Below, piece by piece: positions 43,816-53,898 of a stretch of DNA of 64,000 bases (positions within the stretch are counted from its first letter, which is position 1; each line of letters opens with the position of its first letter). The stretch is from Nemertoderma westbladi (lineage: Eukaryota; Xenacoelomorpha; Nemertodermatida; Nemertodermatidae), in the NCBI GenBank assembly GCA_032718475.1, contig JAUCBJ010007426.1, forward strand, positions 62,001-126,000. The letters are read 5' to 3'. The notes beneath the pieces were generated by a model. That model made no database searches, had not been told where the DNA came from, and was given only the letters and a program-made list of their open reading frames with translations. The position numbers and the translations under genes are program-made.

Positions 43816-46312
43816 TGGGGGTAATGGCCCCCTCCATATCTCCGTGTCGCAAGATCTGTTCTCGTCCAGGGGGTTCGATGTTCTTATTCCCGCTTGAGTG
43901 TATTGTTGATATTGTAATGAGGGAATGTCACCCTACCCCCCCCCCCCCCCCACCAGTATTATGTTTGGTACTGGGGTTGATGTTAATATATTGGGGCCCA
44001 TACACCTATCTGCAATAACTCTTCCCTCCCCTGGATATATGTTATGTCCCTGCATATTATAGTCATACTGCTGTGCTGGTACCGGTATAGGCCTTCCCAC
44101 TTCTTGCCTGCCTACTGGTATATACGCCGCGACTTCCGGATCTAATCCCGTCGTTCGCGATACCCTATCGCCTACACTATCTCTCCCAGCATGGCCTATA
44201 GTATGTGCAGTAAGGCCTACAGTATGTCCTGCAGTCTGTATATGTCCTTCCGGACCAAAGTTTAACCTTCTCGAATAATCCAAGAAGTCCTCCCCACGAC
44301 TACCAGCGATCGGCAGCTATATCCCGTCGGGAAGTTTCTCTTCAATCCCCTCTCCTGTTCTCGTCCCCGTACCGGTACATCCTGTACCCCTCTCCCGGCG
44401 CGGCGTATGATATATCTCGCCAGGCTGCGTCTTTCCGGGGCGACGGCAATCTCCCGGAGTTCGACCCCACTGACTCTCCAACTCCATCTCTACTACCGAC
44501 GGCTCGCTATCCGTCCTCGCTCTCCGGTCGCTTGTAGCGACGCTTCTTCTATTCTCTTCTCTTCTTCTCTCTTCACTGTAGCGTCCCCGCTCATGAGATC
44601 TCTCTTCGACCTCCCGGTTAAACTCCACTGTTCTTCTTCCGTCTTCCGACTGGGCTCGATGTCTCGTCACTCGCCCGCTCACGACGCCAGCCTCTCTCTC
44701 TCTAGCCGGTTGGACGCTGCTGGGGATATTCGTAATCCCCCTACTATTCTCCATCACCGGGTGCTGCGGTTCACCTAACTCGCCCCGCGCATTATCCGCC
44801 GACGCCTGTGGGACATTCTCTGCCCCCCCCCCCTCTCGCCACTAATCTCCTGTGGTGGGGCGCTCGTAGCCCCCCCCCCCCCCCCCCACTCACCACCTAT
44901 TGCTTCACTATCTCCTACTTCGCTTCTACGCCCCTCTCTAGTCGACGCACTATCCCTACTGCGGCTGGGTCTATTCACCCCCGCCTCTCCCTTTACCACT
45001 GCGTGGCCTTGCAGGCTCCTGTCGGGTTGACTCACCCCCGCTACTCCCTGCGTACTAACTACGTGGCCTTGCAGGCTCTCGCTGGTCGGACCACCTATGT
45101 CTGCTGCGTTCATATTAATAGCACCATTATCAACAATATTATTGCCTAAATTATTTAAATTATTTGAGTTATTCTGTTCGGAATTCGGATTATTATTATT
45201 ATTATTATTATTGCATAAGCCCCCTTAACCGGGCATGCATATCATCCCGCATACGATTTCCCGCCCTCTCTCTCTCTCTATCCTCCCGTAAACTCTGGTT
45301 CGCTAATTCTGCCTCCCTCGCCCCCCGCTCTTTGCGCTCGTTCTCTATTCTCGTCTCTCTCTCTTCACGCTCTCTACAGTTTCTCGCCACCCTCTCGGCC
45401 CTCTCTTTACACTCTCTCGCTAACTCTCTCTCTTTCTCTAATAACGCGGCTCCCTCCTCCAGTTATCTCTCCAACTCTTTCTGATCCAGCGCCACCATGT
45501 CTAGTTGACAGGCCAGATCTATCTCTAACACCCTTCTTGTTTTTGCGGAGGATGTAGCGGACTTATCGGTCGCGATGGACTCCCGTCGCCTCTCTGTCCT
45601 ACTAACTTTCCCCCGCTTTCTGGGGTTCTCACTAACCGACGAGACCGAATCCTCGGGGTTAACCTCGGGTTCGCCCTCGTGCGGATCCGCCCAACCCACT
45701 AAACTTAATTCCCCTGGCATCCACTAAATACGGCCCTACATACACTACTTCAGGCTCCATAACCCTGGATCGCCACAGTTCGAATAGTTCGGTGGCGACC
45801 CCCCTCGCTCTCTCACTCGCCAGTTCTCCCTGCCCAAAACGGACCAGATACCGAAAATGTTTGTTCGACTCACCTAGCCGTTGCTGTAACTTGGGCTGGT
45901 TTACCTTCTCTCCCTCTCTGGCCTCCTATAGCAGTTTCTTCGTGGCATTGTAGGCCCATTGTAGCCGATCGCTGGTCCCGACGTCCTCTTCGCCAACATC
46001 TCCTCCTCCTCTCCTGGTTCGGCGTTGTACCAGCGGCCCCACCGTCGCCGTTCCGGTGGGCCGTCCATCGCCCTCGGCCTGTGGCTGGCCGGCGACTTCG
46101 GTACTCCAACCGCCGTCGTTCATCGATTCGTCCCTCTCTCGTGGTTGATGGCCGCCCTCCGCTTGGGGTACCGGATCGTCCCTCGTCGGCGAATCCGGCA
46201 TCGCAGGTCGATACCATCTCATCGCGGCCTCGCGGATCGTTTGGTTGGTGTCGTCCGGGGTCCGCGGCGGCGTCCTCTCTCCCTCTGGATCTCGGGGCTC
46301 TCTATCACTCAT
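43816..46312 (-). pseudogene. gag: Element 3 Gag N-terminal half, broken in several places
   Basis: It starts MSDREPRDPEGERTPP at 46312, 56 bases after the 5' LTR. Successive frames encode an Arg/Glu-rich presumed coiled coil (about 45208-45480) and glycine runs encoded by G tracts. Breaks occur near 45924, 45724, 45465, 45208, 44760 and 44300, and at the homopolymers (44823-44833, 44870-44887, 43936-43951). Some breaks may be sequencing errors in G/C tracts. Confidence 0.75.
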
Positions 46313-46357
46313 CTTTGCTTTATCTCTTCCTGGCAGTCACAGTTTGTAGCAGTTGGG

Positions 46358-46368
46358 TATTGTCTTAC
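46358..46368 (-). promoter_or_regulatory. Element 3 putative primer-binding site
   Basis: Minus strand GTAAGACAATA directly follows the 5' LTR. It pairs over exactly 11 bases with TATTGTCTTAC within the LTR (46557-46567, minus). This element belongs to another family, so the arrangement is not just inherited sequence from Elements 1, 2 and 4. Confidence 0.65.
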
Positions 46369-46959
46369 TGTGACGGGATCAAGGGATCCCGACCGGGTTA
46401 TGTTGTACGCGTCACAGCAGGCCGATGGGAAAATGTTTGAGTTCGATGTTCCTTCGTTCCGATATATATAATAATATGCGTAGTGATAGCACAGTAAAAT
46501 GATAGGACCGGTAATAGCGATATAATATGACAGCATATAACAGCACTGTGATGACAGTAAGACAATAATGCCGGTCTGCACTGAAACTGACAATTTGGTA
46601 ACTGAATAATAAATCAGTATGTTTGGGATAATATATGTGTGATTACTTCACCCCTACATTACTTTGGCCTCCTACCTAGTGGATGCTCTCCTTCGCCCCT
46701 ATTGGCTAATAACCTACTTCACGCCTTTGCACTCTCTGGGAGTGTTTCCCCCATGTTGCTATCCCCTGCTAGCTGTCTCCCCTCCGAGGTGGTTTGACCT
46801 CTAACCTCCCTTTGTGTGTGGCTTCGGGGTTTGTACTGTCCCCCATGTTGGTTGTGATACGAGATTAGTTACTGCTAGTCTCGTATCTCCAACATATTGC
46901 TGAAAATGCCACTATCCACATTTTATGAGGGTAATGAGGCGGAATTGAATCCGCTTACA
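46369..46959 (-). repeat. Element 3 5' LTR
   Basis: 591 bp, homologous to 20660-21244. The candidate self-primer site at 46557-46567 lies at LTR position 393-403. Confidence 0.92.
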
Positions 46960-46964
46960 AGTAC
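46960..46964. repeat. Target-site duplication of Element 3, right copy (AGTAC)
   Basis: Matches 20655-20659. Confidence 0.9.
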
Positions 46965-48657
46965 CAATAGAAAGCTGTCCGTGCAAGGATTCCAAATATG
47001 TAAAAATATTTGAATTTGGTTGGGAAATAGCTGAGTTATGGGAATTTGAATGTTTCATGTATTTGCTTCCGCTTCAGGCCATTTACATAAATACACCATG
47101 TTCTAGAACAGTTTGTTTATCTCATAAGTAGCTGTGCAACAATGCATTGCCTATATGATAATAATAATTATAATATTTAATTAATAAAGATTAATTAAGA
47201 GTATATTGATATTCTAAGGCCCCCCTCACACGGAGCAACTTGTTTCCGCAACTTGTTTCTGAAACTTGTTGCTGGACCCCCTCACACACAGAAACTTGTT
47301 GCTGCAACTTGTTTCCGAAACTTGTTTCTGTGTGTGAAGACTCCAGCAACAAGTTTCTGCAACTTGTTTCCGCAACTTGTTTCTGTGTGTGAGGGAGTCC
47401 AGCAACAAGTTGCTGGAAGTTCTATTCCCAGCAACTTTTTGAAAAACTTTTATTACATTCCATTTTTTTGATACTAGCTATTATTAGATAATTTGAGTGA
47501 TGTGATATTATATATAAATGACTGGACTTGTTAGCTATTTATTTGCAAATAATTGTTATTTTCTTCAGCAACAAGTTTCTGTGTGTGAGGGGGTCCAGCA
47601 ACAAGTTGCAGCAACAAGTTTCTGTGTGTGACGGGGTCCAGCACCTTCAGACACAAGTTGCAGAAACAAGTTGCTCCGTGTGAGGGGGGCCTTACATAAG
47701 CAAAATGTTCTAGAACATTGTGAATTTATTAAATAGAATAATTGGCGTGCAGCATTTGCAAATAAAGGCATCATTCGAATGCCCATATCTCATCTACTTC
47801 CCAACTAATTTCAAATATTTCTATTCCAAAATTGTAACATTACTCAACGCCGTTAGTATTAACAGCGAGTTGTTATTTAGCACTTTACAACTTTAGAGGA
47901 CATTACAGCATTGTATTAGCCTGTTCATTTAGTATTCTATTTGGTGTTATCAGTTAAGCCCCCTTAGTGGACATTACTTAACGCCGTCATTTGTTACCAC
48001 GTAAACAATATTTGCCTGACATCCAGATAGGCCTACTGCATTGCCTACCGGTATGCGGGGCATAGCTATTAATATCCAGTAGCTATATTATTAACATGGC
48101 TCCAAGCACCACCATAAATAAAAGCTAACTTATTTATAACATAATTTATGTCATATTTACATTTTTTTATACAGCAACTAATTTAATTTGTGCAGTTTCT
48201 ACCACTTATAATATATATACAATCATTTCGTAATATGATAATTTTGGAATAAAACTACATGCATAATTGTTGCAAAGTACTTTACAGTGTTCTGATCCTC
48301 GTGGCTTTATTATCACTCACTCACTAACGTTCGATCGTGTAACAAAGCCACTCGGATCATCACACTCTAAAGTGCTACTTTACACACAAGTATGTAAATA
48401 GTTATTACATATTTGTAATCTTTGCACGGTCAGCTTTCCATTGCTACCAACAAATTACTATAGGATTGAAGAATAACTGCAGTACGACTGGCGCAATATC
48501 GATGGTGACACTTTTTTCAAAGGCTTGTAGCGAAAATAAAAATTCTGGCTCACCCAGTAAAGAGGGGGTAGATGAAACTATCTCTGTTTAAAATTCACGC
48601 AATCTCATTAAGATTTGTAAAAAAAAAATTTTTTTTGGGGTGGGGGGGGGGGGGGGG
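46965..48657. mobile_element. T1 foldback element, rest of left arm, loop and right arm
   Basis: The left arm continues to about 47130. An inverted copy lies at about 47700-47825 (words TTGGGAA.TAG, TTCTAGAACA), and the outer part of the right arm is at about 48395-48657, ending in a G tract. About 570 bp (47830-48390) without a left-arm counterpart splits the right arm and looks like an insertion. It contains an imperfect hairpin at about 48278-48372. No ORF of note. Confidence 0.6.
47217..47692. mobile_element. MITE with terminal inverted repeats, TA flanks
   Basis: Termini AGGCCCCCCTCACACGGAGC and its reverse complement are perfect. TA flanks both ends (47215-47216 and 47693-47694), suggesting a TA target duplication. 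The interior is rich in CAACTTGTTTC-type words in both orientations, so much of it can fold back. No coding capacity. Confidence 0.75.
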
Positions 48658-48957
48658 TGGTCCTTGTCACTGAATTACGATACTTTATTCCAGGACACGG
48701 TGTATGCCATGGGTCGAAACGGTACAGAAAAGCGTTGGATAAACCTCTGTGACGTCAATCCACATTCACTTATGTAGAACCTTCTTCTATTCTGTGGATT
48801 CTAGTTTAAGGTTTGTGGTTTTTAGTGCCTAATTATTGGAGAAAAAATATAAAATTAGAATCTTTATTGATTCAAGTAGAATAAACTTTTATAAAACCTA
48901 ATTGTTATTTTTTTAAAAGGAATTTATCTTTTATATAGGGAAATTATAGTTTTAAGT
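48658..48957. other. Region upstream of the orphan ORF
   Basis: AT-rich DNA with no gene. A CTGTGACGTCAATC stretch at about 48748 contains a CRE-like TGACGTCA. It might be promoter sequence of the following ORF, but there is no clear TATA box. Confidence 0.35.
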
Positions 48958-50220
48958 ATGGATTTTTCTTCTCTGGGTGTAGAATTTAACAGTGATAGGT
49001 TGCCATTAATACGGCAAGAGTTTCCAGTTCCACGAGATGACATTCCTGTGAATCATGGTAGTTTAGGTTCTAGAAATGATCCGTTGCCAGGAGAGAAAAA
49101 CTACTATAGTTTATGTCTAGAAGACATTATATACAACAATTGGAAAACTGGTTCAGGAATACGAGACGCGATGTCAATTAACGATAAGCAACAATGGCGT
49201 TGCAAAAAGTTAGAAATAAGAACCACAACACATGAAGGAGAAGTTATAACTACAATTCAGAATGTCGTAGTAAAGGTTTGTGGCAAATTCCTTGAACAAT
49301 TTGGTACGAAAACAGTAACAAATAACTATTTCTATACTTATGCTTACATCAAAAACAAGTTATTTTGTTTACATATACTCTCCTCAGATGGAAGGTACAA
49401 GGTGGGAGAGACCCAGTTTACGGGAATGGCTTATCAACACAAACACGCATTGAAATTGAAAGTATTCGCGGAAGATGCCTACCGATGTAAACTATATGTT
49501 GTCTTCTATTTTCGGAATAAAGAAGATACTAATTCTATGGTGAACGTTTTAAAAGAACATCATTTACTAGAGTGGCGTTTCCTCATAAACCTTGAAGATA
49601 TTGGTGAAGCATTTCATAGAGGTATATTCGATGCAGCCATCGGGGGGCTCTATGGGACACTGGAGGACGAGTTAGTACGTAGTACTATTGCGGGTGCCCG
49701 AAAACAGCTGCACATTGCCGCTGGTAGTCTATTACCCAACTACTTTATAGCTTTGTTTCAGTGGGTGGAGACATTCTGTTTACATGACCAGAACATATAT
49801 GATATTTCTTATTTGGCACGGATTTTGAGCGACCGTACCTTTGCACGTACGATCACATATGTTACTCACAAGTTATTTGAAAAGGACGAACTTCCTTTCG
49901 GATCCGATACGCAGGATTATGTTATTCGCTGCTTCATACGCTTCAAGGCAAATTTAATATTCCGAAGTGTCCTGAAGATAAGCAACAGATATGTAAAGTG
50001 GGGCTTTACGCAAGCTTTACTCAAGTTGTTCCGGGATCATCTCCAAAAGGTAATGGAAGCTCAGATAATGTATTGCGGTGTTAACGCTCCTAATAATTTA
50101 CTACGAAACCTAGAATCCATCATGAGACGCGTCAACAAAGAAACAGGATGTATGGGTGGCTGTAGTGCGGAGTTTGTAAATATAATTACTGAATTACGGC
50201 GAAGTTTACCAACTGAATAA
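48958..50220 (+). CDS. Intact single-exon ORF of 420 aa, unknown function
   Basis: Open from ATG to TAA without interruption, between two foldback elements. I recognise no family. No signal peptide or clear transmembrane segment is seen. Residues about 95-200 look beta-rich with aromatic residues, and residues about 205-410 look helical (for example LEDELVRSTIAGARKQLHIAAGSLL, TQALLKLFRDHLQKVMEAQIMY). The C-terminus has CMGGC. It does not resemble gag, pol or the accessory ORF of the neighbouring elements. Such an open frame in a repeat-rich desert suggests a recent origin or selection. It could be a host gene, a transposon protein or a captured viral gene; the sequence alone does not decide. 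Confidence 0.6.
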   Translation: MDFSSLGVEFNSDRLPLIRQEFPVPRDDIPVNHGSLGSRNDPLPGEKNYYSLCLEDIIYNNWKTGSGIRDAMSINDKQQWRCKKLEIRTTTHEGEVITTIQNVVVKVCGKFLEQFGTKTVTNNYFYTYAYIKNKLFCLHILSSDGRYKVGETQFTGMAYQHKHALKLKVFAEDAYRCKLYVVFYFRNKEDTNSMVNVLKEHHLLEWRFLINLEDIGEAFHRGIFDAAIGGLYGTLEDELVRSTIAGARKQLHIAAGSLLPNYFIALFQWVETFCLHDQNIYDISYLARILSDRTFARTITYVTHKLFEKDELPFGSDTQDYVIRCFIRFKANLIFRSVLKISNRYVKWGFTQALLKLFRDHLQKVMEAQIMYCGVNAPNNLLRNLESIMRRVNKETGCMGGCSAEFVNIITELRRSLPTE

Positions 50221-50322
50221 ATACCTATTTATCCCACTAGTACGTCTCAAAATTTTCCAACAATGATACTAACACAAACATACTAACTACTGTACTGTAC
50301 TATATTTCATATTCATTATTCA
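50221..50322. other. Short spacer after the orphan ORF
   Basis: AT-rich with no feature other than the approach to a C18 tract at 50323-50340. Confidence 0.4.
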
Positions 50323-50541
50323 CCCCCCCCCCCCCCCCCCATAAATAAATAAAGACCAATTTTAAGAAATTAATACGATTGCATGAAATTTAAAGCAAAG
50401 GAAGTTTCACCTCTCTCTTCACTGGGCGAGACAGAATTTACATTTTCGCTTAAATCTTTTTCATGTTTATGTTTTAAAAGTTGTTTTTACCAGATATACC
50501 GCAGTTATTCATATAACTTTATAAGTTTTGTTGGTACTGAT
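50323..50541 (+). mobile_element. T2: second copy of the foldback family, left arm
   Basis: It starts with a C18 tract and matches the T1 arm at spaced words (CTTCACTGGGCGAGACAGAATTT, GCAGTTATTC). Element 4 interrupts it. The arm continues at 61674, where CATTTGTTTATCTCATAAG (near 61822) matches T1 at about 47110. I do not see its right arm. Confidence 0.55.
50537..50541. repeat. Target-site duplication of Element 4, left copy (CTGAT)
   Basis: CTGAT before the LTR at 50542 is repeated at 61669-61673. Confidence 0.85.
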
Positions 50542-51731
50542 TGTAAAAGCTTTTGTGGGATAACTGATACGTTTGCCTTTGCTGGCCAGTTCCCCCCCAG
50601 TCGCTAGAATACTCTCAAAGGGATTTATAACTAAAATAGTGCAAGCTACCAGCTTATTGGCTGATGTGCTGTACGGAGATATCTGGGCTCAGTTTAATCG
50701 GCCAACTAGCTTAGAGAGGTTGCCTTAGCCTTGCTGTTCGTGTCGGCCAATAGAATTTGCGTAGGCGTTGATTTCGACCTATCCCAGCGCTACTGAACTG
50801 AATTTCCTATCTCTATGCTCATCCTCTGTGTTGAACGGGGCTTCGTGGAATAAGGGTTTTTGGTATACTCGTATAGTGGCAGTAGTCATATGATTTTATA
50901 TGATTCTGTTGTTGTGTTCCCATTTTCGCCATAACACCGGCTTTTTGGGAAGAACTCTAGTAAAACTGCTTAAATTATCGAAAGTATAAACTGTTATCTA
51001 ACTTAAATCAATCTAATCAATCAACCTACCTATTAATCATATTGTTTGTACTGTTATTTACCGTCAGTTATTAATTGTATCTATTTGTTGATGGAAATAT
51101 TGCTCTTTGGAGAATACTGATAAATCACCCAAATTTCCCAATTTTCTTGATACACTACAGGTTAGAGAGACAGGCTATATATAACAATTGCGATTTATAT
51201 TAATGTGGTGTGTATTGAATCTAATGTTATTTAGCAGACCCTACATGAGTCAATTACTGCTCTCTTTATGTGTGATCAAATATACTGACGGTCGGCAGAA
51301 TAGTGTGCATGATTGTGATTGGTAACAAAGCATTTCCTAAAGAATGCGCTTTATACTTTAATCATAAGCAGTATCGTTGCGTTTAGTATAAGTCCTAGTT
51401 CTGTTTAAATAGATAGAGCGCCACGTCCTAAAGGAACTGTTAATATTTCCCGAAAGCCAATAATATCTGTCAGAAATTAATTATTAACGATCTATCGAAT
51501 AATACAGTAAGTTTACACTGCAACCTTACACTGCAATAATAAAATTTAAGCATCCGAATTCAGCCTCCCGGGTGTAGATCCATCGGGTGAATGATCGCGC
51601 ATGGGCTGACTTCGGCTAATGTTTTGTGTATTAGCATAAAATATTGTCGTATGCTAAAGGTGTTTTAATTAACTAAAAGACATATAAATTTTGGCAGGTT
51701 AAACTGCTAAAGGTCTTCAAAAGCGCGAACA
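50542..51731 (+). repeat. Element 4 5' LTR
   Basis: 1190 bp from TGTAAAAGC to GCGCGAACA, related to the LTRs of Elements 1 and 2. The self-primer candidate is at 50985-50997. Confidence 0.9.
50985..50997 (+). promoter_or_regulatory. Element 4 candidate self-primer site
   Basis: TATAAACTGTTAT pairs with 51732-51744 over 13 bases, with one G-U pair at the LTR-proximal end. The sequence differs from Elements 1 and 2. Confidence 0.55.
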
Positions 51732-51744
51732 GTAACAGTTTATA
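51732..51744 (+). promoter_or_regulatory. Element 4 putative primer-binding site
   Basis: GTAACAGTTTATA directly follows the 5' LTR and is complementary to 50985-50997. Confidence 0.6.
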
Positions 51745-51746
51745 AT

Positions 51747-51767
51747 CTTATTGCAGTAGGCAATAAG
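51747..51767 (+). other. Element 4 leader stem-loop
   Basis: Stem CTTATTGC/GCAATAAG, loop AGTAG. One base pair is missing on both sides relative to Elements 1 and 2. Confidence 0.6.
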
Positions 51768-53898
51768 GTTGCAAAATACCGTAGTAACCGGTATTTCTGT
51801 AGGTCGGTAGGCCCAACTTTCCTAACCGGTACTGCTGTATAAGTACATTAGTATTATTCGATCTTGATTATTGTATACCGGTAGGTCTCGATATTAAATC
51901 GGGGACGCCTGGTTTTTATTGGGATTATACTTAGGTCTATTTCTGTCAGTTTTATTTACTAGTAGGCTAATATTGAGCAGAAGGCGTGTGACCCTGCTCA
52001 GATTGTTCAGATAATTGTAGGCTGAGCTGCTGTCTGACTGTGTTGAGTTTGGAGAGATTACGGCGTGTGTAGAGTTTGTCTGATCAAGTGCCGTTAGTAA
52101 GTTGGGGCAGCCATATGCGGTAAGGTCAATCCCCTCTTAAAGAATAAGTCGTACTACCGTGTTAGAACGCATACTAACTAACAGTTTCAGAGTCTGCATA
52201 TACTGTAGTTTATTTAGGCTTGATCGTAGTCTGCCAGTGTTTTAGTCTGTGTTTGTTTGTGTGGTCTGTTCAGGTACCGTAATAGTTATTACTCAAATAT
52301 TTTGTAGGCTAGATTGTTGTCTAGCTATTCTTAGGCCTGAAGGGATTGCTGCGTGTGTAGAGTTGGTCTGATAAAGTGCCGTTAGTAAGTTGGGGCAGCC
52401 ATATGCGGTAAGGTCAATCCCCTCTTAAAGAGTAAGTCGTACTACCGTGTTAGAACGCATACTAACTAACAGTTTCAGAATCTGCACATACTGTAGTTTG
52501 TTTAGGCTTGATAGTAGTCTGCCAGCGTTTGGTTTGTATTTTTGTTTGAGTATTCTGTACGGGTAGCGTAATATTTATTATTCAGAGTTTATGCGATTAT
52601 TCGCAACATTCATGTCCCCAAGTTTATTCCTACAGTAATTGTGTTTGTTACACATACCGTTATAGTTAAATTAACCCCGGTACTACACGGGCTGCTTGGC
52701 GTAGGTAAAGACTGGTGACTTTGTGCTTCGGTCACTCCAGCAGATGCCGTGGTTCTTTTAACTGTTCAAGTATATTTAACTGCTGATTATTTGTTATACC
52801 AGTACTTGTACCTAATTTAGGGTTTAGTGTACAGTGCTTTCCGAAGTAATTAGTGTGTAGGCAGTATATTTGTGTTGTAAAGTGGTTGATAGGCACATTC
52901 GTTAGCTCTATTAACTTCTGGGTAGGAACAATCCGTGATACATAACGTAGTACCTATAGCGATACGGTTATAGGTCGTCAGGCGGTGGTATTTTCCTATC
53001 TGGACAACGCAGTGTATTTACTACTACTTATTATTTTCAAATACCGTAGTACCCTGTCCATTGTAATAACCAGAATTCTAACCCTTTGTTAGGCTGGTTT
53101 GTAGACTTCCTGTAAAATTACCCTAAAAAAAAATTCGTACGTAATATTTTCGTTGTGTTTAATTAGAGATTTAATCTCACCCGTATCGTAAGTAATTTGT
53201 AGTATTAAGTAACTTAGGTAAATTAGAATTATCTGTTTTAGTGTCCCCTAAATAGCACTTCACTGAGAGCGCACAGCTTCTGTGTAGTGACCCCCAGAAA
53301 TAATAACATTTATTTCAAATATTGACAAAACCCTTTTAAACGGGTATATATCTATTATAAATCAACTCAAACGATTATAAATAGTAGGCCTGCCATACAA
53401 CAACTAGGTCTCAATATCAGTTGGACTGCTGCTTAAATAACGGTAATAAAGTAAGTTAAAGTAACCAAGTAACCCTAAAATATTCAGAAATTCAATTATT
53501 CTAAAATAATTGACATACCGGTATTTACCATAGGCTTATTATATTTATTTCTATAAATTTGAGCTGAAATCATACCGGTATTCTGTAATTAATTCTAGTA
53601 ATAATTATACTTATATATACTATAAGTGTCAGCTGTATACCGGTATTCACGATAGGCCTATTATATATTTATATATATTTGTGCTAAAATTATATACCGG
53701 TACTCTGTGACAAATCTAGCCTGTAATAATACTTATATATATACTATAAGCATACCGGTATTCTAATATATTATATATATATCACGCTACACTGAGTAGC
53801 AGTATCGGTAATTAATTGTTAGGCTAACGGTGATACTGAATTGCTAGACTTACTTTGACTGTATTTATAGCCGTAGGCATTCAACTGTGTAAACAAAC
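51768..53898 (+). other. Element 4 leader
   Basis: About 2.1 kb of noncoding leader, including the 288-bp duplication (52064 and 52352) and the TACCGGTA repeats (about 53515-53765). Confidence 0.75.

Larger units (their letters stand above)
20660..46959 (-). mobile_element. Element 3: older BEL/Pao retrotransposon, split by Element 2
   Basis: Its LTRs (585 and 591 bp) and AGTAC target duplication define a minus-strand element of about 10.4 kb once Element 2 and its 5-bp duplication are removed. It belongs to a BEL/Pao family different from Elements 1, 2 and 4: short LTRs, a leader of only about 56 bases and its own Gag and RT (YVDD). I count about 16-20 LTR differences, several of them indels, so it is clearly older than Element 2. 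It carries many frameshifts and stops and an integrase active-site substitution. Confidence 0.93.
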
